Source: Ehretia macrophylla (taxonomy: Eukaryota > Streptophyta > Magnoliopsida > Boraginales > Ehretiaceae). Taken from it: a stretch of 64,000 nucleotides of DNA. Where the stretch lies: positions 24,825,498-24,889,497 of the forward strand of contig CM075767.1 of NCBI GenBank assembly GCA_037974665.1. The letters run 5' to 3'. Below are positions 57,147 through 64,000 of this stretch, in pieces. The number at the start of each line of letters is the position of its first letter. Positions within the stretch are counted from its first letter, which is position 1. Made by a program: the position numbers and the translations under genes. Below the pieces are notes generated by a model, which had not been told where the DNA came from, ran no database searches, and was given only the letters and a program-made list of their open reading frames with translations.

Positions 57147-59583
57147 TGTGAAACCCCACTTTTCTGCTTTAACTCGATTTACGTGTTTTATCTCGTTTTG
57201 CGTGCATTTGACCTGTTTATGTGCTATATGGCCTAGAATGTTATAATTTTGATGTCAATACTTCTAATACGTGCTAAATGTGCATTCATGAAATTTTCAT
57301 CAAAAACGGAGTCAGAAATTTTATCGTTGATTTTCAGTGAATAGTGTTTTCGAAACACGTCCGCTATAATTTTGAAACTGGTCTTTTTAACCCTTCTAGA
57401 CCTAGTCCACGGACTTTAATAGACCTGTGTTTGATGAAAACGGTTTTAAAATCGGCTTAAGAATTTATTAGGGTTTTTACACCGACTTTTGCGAAAATCG
57501 AGTTTTAAGCCGACTCGGGTGGAATTCTTTGAATGTAAAACTTCTTGTCACCTAAAAATAATCCACTTGAGATATCTTGGGGGTTGCATAATTAATTTTA
57601 ACTTGGTGATCACTAAAATGCAATTAAAGACATTAAAAATACAAAAATGCCTATTAAAATAACTTTGACTTTAATTAAATATTTGACCTTATAAGCTCAT
57701 GTCCTCAAAACACACTCACACAACACAAAAACACCACCACACACACACACATTGCCGAGGGGTTGAGGGAGAAAAGAGAAGAAAGAAAACTCAAGCTTTT
57801 CAATCAATTTTTCAAAGAAAAACCTAGTTTTTGTCCGTGAAACTTCGCACCGACTTGGATTCTGCTTGTTGGGCACGCATTGCACGCATTCCTAGGCTTA
57901 TATCGCATCTAAGGTGAGAGAAAAATTCTAGATCTCAAAATGTCATTTTTATGTTTTTGCTCATAAATGAAAATTTAACCGTTAGAATTGAAATCTGATG
58001 ATAGATTATTGCTCCTTGCATGCTAGGGATCGTTATATACTAATACTACGAATTTCTGTCGGATGTAGCATAATTTTTATTTTCCGGGTATTTAATTTTG
58101 ATTAAAATGTTCAAAGTTGAATTAAATGAGTTGTGTTGATCGAAATCGATTGCCGTCGATTTCTAAATACTTGATAATTACGTGTTAGCGCTGTTGTAAT
58201 GCCGAATTTTCGATTACATTGTTTGTGTGAAAATCCGGAAAATCCAGCCATGACGTCATAGGGTTTTAGGGTTATCGGGTATGTTTTGGAGGTGTTATGG
58301 TGGATTTCCGAGAGGGCTAATGTAGTAGGTTGAATGGGTGAGTGATAGGAACTGATTTGGCAATGTTTGGATTAGTAGATTGTAAGTTATGAATTTTAGA
58401 AGTTTAGGTTGTCATTCTTTAATTTCTTGAACGATGCCTTAGATGGTTGGGTAGTGTTCGAGTGATGAATGGTGAGTTGTTGTTGAGTAATTTAGAGTTT
58501 AATTATGAATATTATGCATGTCCGGTTAGATGGCCTACTTTGTCATCTAACTACGTTGTTTGATGTTTAATTTAATATTGATGTTATATTGATGTTATTG
58601 ATTGATTATTATTGAATGCGGGAATCGGGCACTCTTGCTGCTGATCTCCCAATTGATTGATCGATTTATGCTTGCATGATGATTGATGAATATGGAGCCT
58701 TGGTATGTGTGTGCCACCTCTCGGGCAGCGTCGGGCTGTCGGGTTGAAACCGGCATGACTGCCATAGGCTACCCCCAGCTCGCATGACGGAGATGTCATG
58801 GAGGGAAGGGGATAGTGAGGTACCTCGGGTGCGTGAGTAATGGGGAGTTATAAGAAGAACGGTTGAGATCGTGATGGTGTTTGGAGCTACACCAAATAGA
58901 GTATCCTTCATTGAATGGTCATATAGTTATGTGATGATAGCTTTATTTATGTTATTATTGTTGTTGTGTGTTTACTTGCTCAAAGGACTAAATCCAAGGA
59001 GCGTAGTGAATACTGTCGAGATCTATCGGATCCTCACTGGGCTTATGTATATAAGCTCACTCTCTATTAATGCATGCTTACAGGTGTTGCAGAGCCGGAT
59101 TACGAGTATGTGCCTCCTGAAGAGGAGAATGTGGAAAATGTGCCTTTTTTTGGATGAGTCATATGTTCCCGAGTCTTATCCATGATTATATGTTGTTTAA
59201 TGTCATGTATATTAGCTTAATAGACTTTTATATGCTTTGTGGTTCTTATTGTAATAGATGTTGGAAGATGATGATCCAAATGGTGTTAACTTAGTGGCTT
59301 TCTTTTGTCTACGGTTAAGTTGTAAATATGTCTCAACTTATTTTTGAAATGTATGATAAGGTTGAGGTATTGTATGTTATGTTGGAACGGAGGCGTATAA
59401 CGAGGATGGTTTATTGTATATTATGATTGTGTTGTATGTTGTTGTTTGAATTAAGGAGTTGCTGGATGTATGATGTTTAATGAGGTTGGTTTGGAACCTC
59501 GGTGTCCTATTTACTATCGTTATACTGCCGAAATCCCGTTGCGTCCTGACTGATTGTAAGAGGGGTCGAGTTGGGGCGTGACA
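57147..59583 (+). repeat. 5' LTR of the LARD-like element
   Basis: 2437 bp, TGTGAAACCCCAC...GGGGCGTGACA. It holds a short (CA)n stretch near 57732-57752. The 62-residue frame that is identical in both LTRs (57697 and 62926, minus strand) is LTR sequence. Confidence 0.95.
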
Positions 59584-62375
59584 GTTTAAGTGGTATCAGA
59601 GCGCATGTTAGCTGTCAGCCGGGGTATCCTCGGAATGTGGGTAGTGGTCTAAGTATGCAAGTATGTATTAAGTGAAAGAAAAGTAAAACATATGTTAATA
59701 TGTTTATGTGATTAATTTACTTATGTGTTTAACTTTCTATGTGACCAGTATGCCTTGTGTGTTAAGTGAATTAATGTGATCAATATGTTTTATGTGATAA
59801 CGTGCTATACATACTCAATGTGTTGTGATTAATGTGCATTATGTGATTAATGTGTATTATGTGACAATTGTGTTTTATGTGATCAAAGTGCCTTGTGTGA
59901 AGTTAGTTGTTTATGTGGTTTTAATTGTTTATAACTAGCTTATGTGAAACAACGTGCTTTAGGTGCTCAATGTACTTTAAGTGACCAATGTGAGTTACGT
60001 GATGAACTTGTCTTATGTGAAGTTTGTTGCTTATGTGACTTTAATTGTTTATAACTTATTTCTGTGATAGAATTTGTTTATGTGATGTTGACTTCTTATA
60101 TGCTGCATTGTGTGTTATGTGATAATGTTGCATTGTATGATAATTGCGCATTACGTTATACTTGTCTTTCATATGATATAGTTGCATACATGTTTTAACT
60201 CGTGAGTGACCTTTTAATGTCTAGGGTGGTTGTAAGAGCTTTCGGAAATAGAGATAGGCCATGATTTTGAATTATTATTATTCTAGAAGTTTATCAGTTA
60301 GATTTTAATTGTTATGTTTATGGATTTTAGTTTCGGCTTAGTGGATTGATCTTGATGTTCCTTTAGCGAGAATAAAGTTGTTCGAGGAAATAACAATGTA
60401 TCTTGATGATTATAATTACTTTTGTTGCCATGTTTAACTTGTTATTACTTGGAGATGGATTATAAGTTGAGGTTTCCGTGAGGTTATCATTAGACAAATT
60501 TGGAGTCTCAACTCAGATTATACTTTCTTGAGGTTATTTTAGAATGAATTTATTTGAGGAATTAGTGATGTATATTTGTGAATGGAATGAAGTGTGGTAT
60601 AACATGTGAATATGTCTACTATTTGGGATTGCTATATTATTAATGGATATTTTGGAGTTTTGATCTTTAAACCTTGGAGACAATTGGAGTAATTCTTGAC
60701 TAAAGTTACTTTATTCGAAGATGTAATTGTTGGGAGATAGAATAATTTGAGGAAATAAGAATGCATTTTGGTGACTGAATATTTACTTGCCTACATCGAG
60801 CTTTAGAGTTCTAGGTGGTATGACTTTCTAAATTGTTGATTGAGGATTCTCTTGTGTTATAATGGGTTAGCATGAATCTGTATTGTGTTATCAGATTTTG
60901 GAGTCTTCATTAGTTAATCTTGTTGGGTAATCGGTGATTTATCTCGTTTAGTGATTGGTCTAGTACGGAATGTAAAATTTTGGAGTGATTTATCTTGTTT
61001 GGTGATTGTTATGACTCCTTAGGATTCTCTAGATCTCCTTAGTGTCTTGTTTTGGAGGAAGATAGATTGTAGGATTTGACTTGTTGGTGTTTAAGTGTGT
61101 AGGTGGGACACCCTTCTTGTGCTTCATAATTCTATCGGTCTTATTATTCTGTTCTACTCTATTCTCACTTATTTGAGAGAGGGTTACACTTTTCTAGCCT
61201 ATCAGTTGTTTCTTGAAAGTTTGCTTATTGGATTAATGGATCCTATACTCATTTGACATTGTTTCTATTCTTAATATTCATATTTGCTTCTTATAGCAAT
61301 GTCGTTTATTGGAGTTAAGGTTTGAGACTTCTATATTTCATTCTATATCTCTAGCCATTCGTTTCAATATTTCATTTCATCCTATTACTATTCATTTGAA
61401 AGTAATTTTTCCTTTGGTATACCATTTTACTTATTCGAATTTCACTTGCTTGATGTACTCCCTACCTAAGTACATCATTGTCATTCTTGTTGATCTTTGT
61501 TAATCCTATTATTTTATTATTAAATTCTAAGCTATTACTTTGCTTGTAATTGCTCACTCAAAGTACTCGGCACTGTCCTATTGTTATCATTTCTTATTCG
61601 TACTTCTTTGGTATTGCGTGCTGAGATACTCTTGCCACTCATGTTTTCTATTGAATTAATTTTCTCTTATTTCTTAATTTCATTTCGCCTCAAGTACAAC
61701 TTACTTGTTGGTTCCTTGAACAATCATCGAGAATTGAAATATCTACTTGTTCAGGAATTTTTGTTCAACATACTCAGCACTGTTTTGATCCGTCATCATC
61801 CTTTGTTCGTACTTATTTAACTGATAGGTGCTGAGACATTTCTTATCTTAGTTATCATGCTTCCTTATTAAACTTTTAACCTCTTGATTCTCTAACCTGT
61901 TTGACCTCCTGTTCACTTGATTGTTGGCTCGAATATGATTTTTCATATTCGTATTTCCTTGTAAATTTCATAAGAACCATATTCTGACAAATGTCACTTT
62001 TGAGATATTCCCTTGATCAGTAATCATTCATGTTATCGTAAATGAGTTTTTAAACCCTCGGGGTGTTCATAGAGCTCTTTTGTGTAGTAGGGGATGAATG
62101 ATAATTAATAGTGTCATGCTAAGACTTTGGAGTTGCGATTTCTTTCATATGCAATAAGATATTAGGTAAGAGAGAATTATGAATTGAAGATTGTCTTGGA
62201 ATTATGATCATCAACTTGCAGTCAACAGAGGTTGTTCTTTTGAGGTCTTTGGTTAGGTGTCATCCTAGGAGATAAATAAGAACTAAGAGAAGTATTATTA
62301 AGTGTAACGATTGAGGATTTAATTGTCTGTCAGTTCAAGAATTGCGCGGACGCAATTTTTTTAAGGAGGGGAGAA
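59584..62375 (+). other. interior of the LARD-like element, non-coding
   Basis: Starts with GTTTAAG and the primer site, ends with the polypurine tract. No gag or pol motif was seen in any frame. The first part (59690-60170) is crowded with TATGTGA motifs, listed separately. The rest is AT-rich without recognised structure. Confidence 0.8.
59690..60170 (+). repeat. degenerate TATGTGA-rich array
   Basis: TATGTGA occurs eleven times in about 450 bp, often as TTATGTGATNAATGTG, with many further TGTGA variants and no fixed period. It follows the primer site directly, in the untranslated leader where packaging signals of LTR elements lie. Confidence 0.75.
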
Positions 62376-64000
62376 TGTGAAACCCCACTTTTCTGCTTTA
62401 ACTCGATTTACGTGTTTTATCTCGTTTTGCGTGCATTTGACCTGTTTATGTGCTATATGGCCTAGAATGTTATAATTTTGATGTCAATACTTCTAATACG
62501 TGCTAAATGTGCATTCATGAAATTTTCATCAAAAACGGAGTCAGAAATTTTATCGTTGATTTTCAGTGAATAGTGTTTTCGAAACACGTCCGCTATAATT
62601 TTGAAACTGGTCTTTTTAACCCTTCTAGACCTAGTCCACGGACTTTAATAGACCTGTGTTTGATGAAAACGGTTTTAAAATCGGCTTAAGAATTTATTAG
62701 GGTTTTTACACCGACTTTTGCGAAAATCGAGTTTTAAGCCGACTCGGGTGGAATTCTTTGAATGTAAAACTTCTTGTCACCTAAAAATAATCCACTTGAG
62801 ATATCTTGGGGGTTGCATAATTAATTTTAACTTGGTGATCACTAAAATGCAATTAAAGACATTAAAAATACAAAAATGCCTATTAAAATAACTTTGACTT
62901 TAATTAAATATTTGACCTTATAAGCTCATGTCCTCAACACACACTCACACAACACAAAAACACCACCACACACACACACATTGCCGAGGGGTTGAGGGAG
63001 AAAAGAGAAGAAAGAAAACTCAAGCTTTTCAATCAATTTTTCAAAGAAAAACCTAGTTTTTGTCCGTGAAACTTCGCACCGACTTGGATTCTGCTTGTTG
63101 GGCACGCATTGCACGCATTCCTAGGCTTATATCGCATCTAAGGTGAGAGAAAAATTCTAGATCTCAAAATGTCATTTTTATATTTTTGCTCATAAATGAA
63201 AATTTAACCGTTAGAATTGAAATCTGATGATAGATTATTGCTCCTTGCATGCTAGGGATCGTTATATACTAATACTACGAATTTCTGTCGGATGTAGCAT
63301 AATTTTTATTTTTCGGGTATTTAATTTTGATTAAAATGTTCAAAGTTGAATTAAATGAGTTGTGTTGATCGAAATCGATTGCCGTCGATTTCTAAATACT
63401 TGATAATTACGTGTTAGCGCTGTTGTAATGCCGAATTTTCGATTACATTGTTTGTGTGAAAATCCGGAAAATCCAGCCATGACGTCATAGGGTTTTAGGG
63501 TTATCAGGTATGTTTTGGAGGTGTTATGGTGGATTTCCGAGAGGGCTAATGTAGTAGGTTGAATGGGTGAGTGATAGGAACTGATTTGGCAATGTTTGGA
63601 TTAGTAGATTGTAAGTTATGAATTTTAGAAGTTTAGGTTGTCATTCTTTAATTTCTTGAACGATGCCTTAGATGGTTGGGTAGTGTTCGAGTGATGAATG
63701 GTGAGTTGTTGTTGAGTAATTTAGAGTTTAATTATGAATATTATGCATGTCCGGTTAGATGGCCTACTTTGTCATCTAACTACGTTGTTTGATGTTTAAT
63801 TTAATATTGATGTTATATTGATGTTATATTGATGTTATTGATTGATTATTATTGAATGCGGGAATCGGGCACTCTTGCTGCTGATCTCCCAATTGATTGA
63901 TCGATTTATGCTTGCATGATGATTGATGAATATGGAGCCTTGGTATGTGTGTGCCACCTCTCGGGCAGCGTCGGGCTGTCGGGTTGAAACCGGCATGACT
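62376..64000 (+). repeat. 3' LTR of the LARD-like element, partial
   Basis: 1625 bp present, colinear with 57147-58760. Differences noted: A/C near 57707, G/A near 57953, C/T near 58083, G/A near 58277 (5' LTR positions), and an extra 11 bp unit GATGTTATATT in the 3' LTR. Confidence 0.95.

Larger units (their letters stand above)
57147..64000 (+). mobile_element. young non-coding LTR retrotransposon (LARD-like), runs off the window
   Basis: 5' LTR 57147-59583 (2437 bp), PBS TGGTATCAGAGC at 59591-59602, a 2792 bp interior without a credible protein, PPT AAGGAGGGGAGAA ending at 62375, and 3' LTR from 62376 to beyond 64000. Over the 1614 bp comparable, the LTRs differ by four substitutions and one 11 bp repeat-unit indel, so this is the most recent insertion seen. 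The right TSD is outside the window. It must use proteins of another element. Long LTRs and the tRNA-Met primer suggest a gypsy partner, but the family is not established. Confidence 0.9.

Noticed and set aside
57147..57185. A possible TSD for the LARD-like element (ACCACAC before 57147)
   Set aside because: The right end of the element is outside the window, so no duplication can be tested.
56929..57236. Tyr/Ile-rich open frames on both strands
   Set aside because: They are translations of the TA/TATAC microsatellite and have no protein character.
57697..59185. Open frames in the LARD-like LTR (one identical at 62926)
   Set aside because: The identity simply reflects the two LTRs. Compositions are non-protein-like.

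Overview
This is nuclear DNA from a flowering plant, probably a eudicot. It is AT-rich and built almost wholly of transposable elements nested in one another. LTR retrotransposons primed by initiator tRNA-Met, an L1-type LINE, CACTA and Stowaway DNA transposons and FAR1/MULE-related proteins are all plant hallmarks. There is no prokaryotic operon, CRISPR array, rRNA or tRNA gene. Calls were made by reading translated segments, repeat ends and target-site duplications (TSDs). No database search was run.

Layout. 1-1355 and 9634-10406: a decayed FAR1/MULE-transposase-like gene split by a Tekay/Del-like Ty3-gypsy chromovirus (1361-9633, minus strand, TSD GGGTG). 10635-11255: an intact small gene for a GRF-type zinc finger plus membrane-anchor protein. 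11584-12780: about three copies of a ~390 bp tandem repeat. 13381-15792: a multi-exon Ulp1/C48 protease-like gene whose first exon is split by a 605 bp TRIM (13504-14108, TSD ATGCC). 16527-17040: a second, convergent Ulp1-like fragment. 18237-18728: a 164 bp tandem repeat. 20794-22146: a second TRIM-like element (TSD AAACC). About 22480-43180: one LINE interrupted by a CACTA element (22687-24024, TSD TCT), a second Tekay copy (26865-36812, TSD GTATC) and a gag-only Copia deletion derivative (37664-43152, TSD CACAG). 43746-44313: a Stowaway MITE carrying a second Stowaway. 46680-52208: a SIRE-like Copia element cut off in RNase H by the LTR of another retroelement (52209 to at least 57146, minus) that carries a PF20167-like plant transposon protein. 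57147 to the window end: a young LTR element with no coding capacity.

How it fits together. Only the GRF gene looks intact. The FAR1-like, GRF and first Ulp1-like genes lie on one strand within about 15 kb. Plant MULEs of the Kaonashi type carry Ulp1-like genes, and FAR1 proteins derive from MULE transposases, so these genes may be the cargo of one old large MULE. Element ends were not found, so this is inference. Insertion order can be read from the nesting: the LINE predates its three insertions, the Copia element predates the LTR element at 52209, and the non-coding LTR element at the right end is the youngest (4 substitutions in about 1.6 kb between its LTRs).
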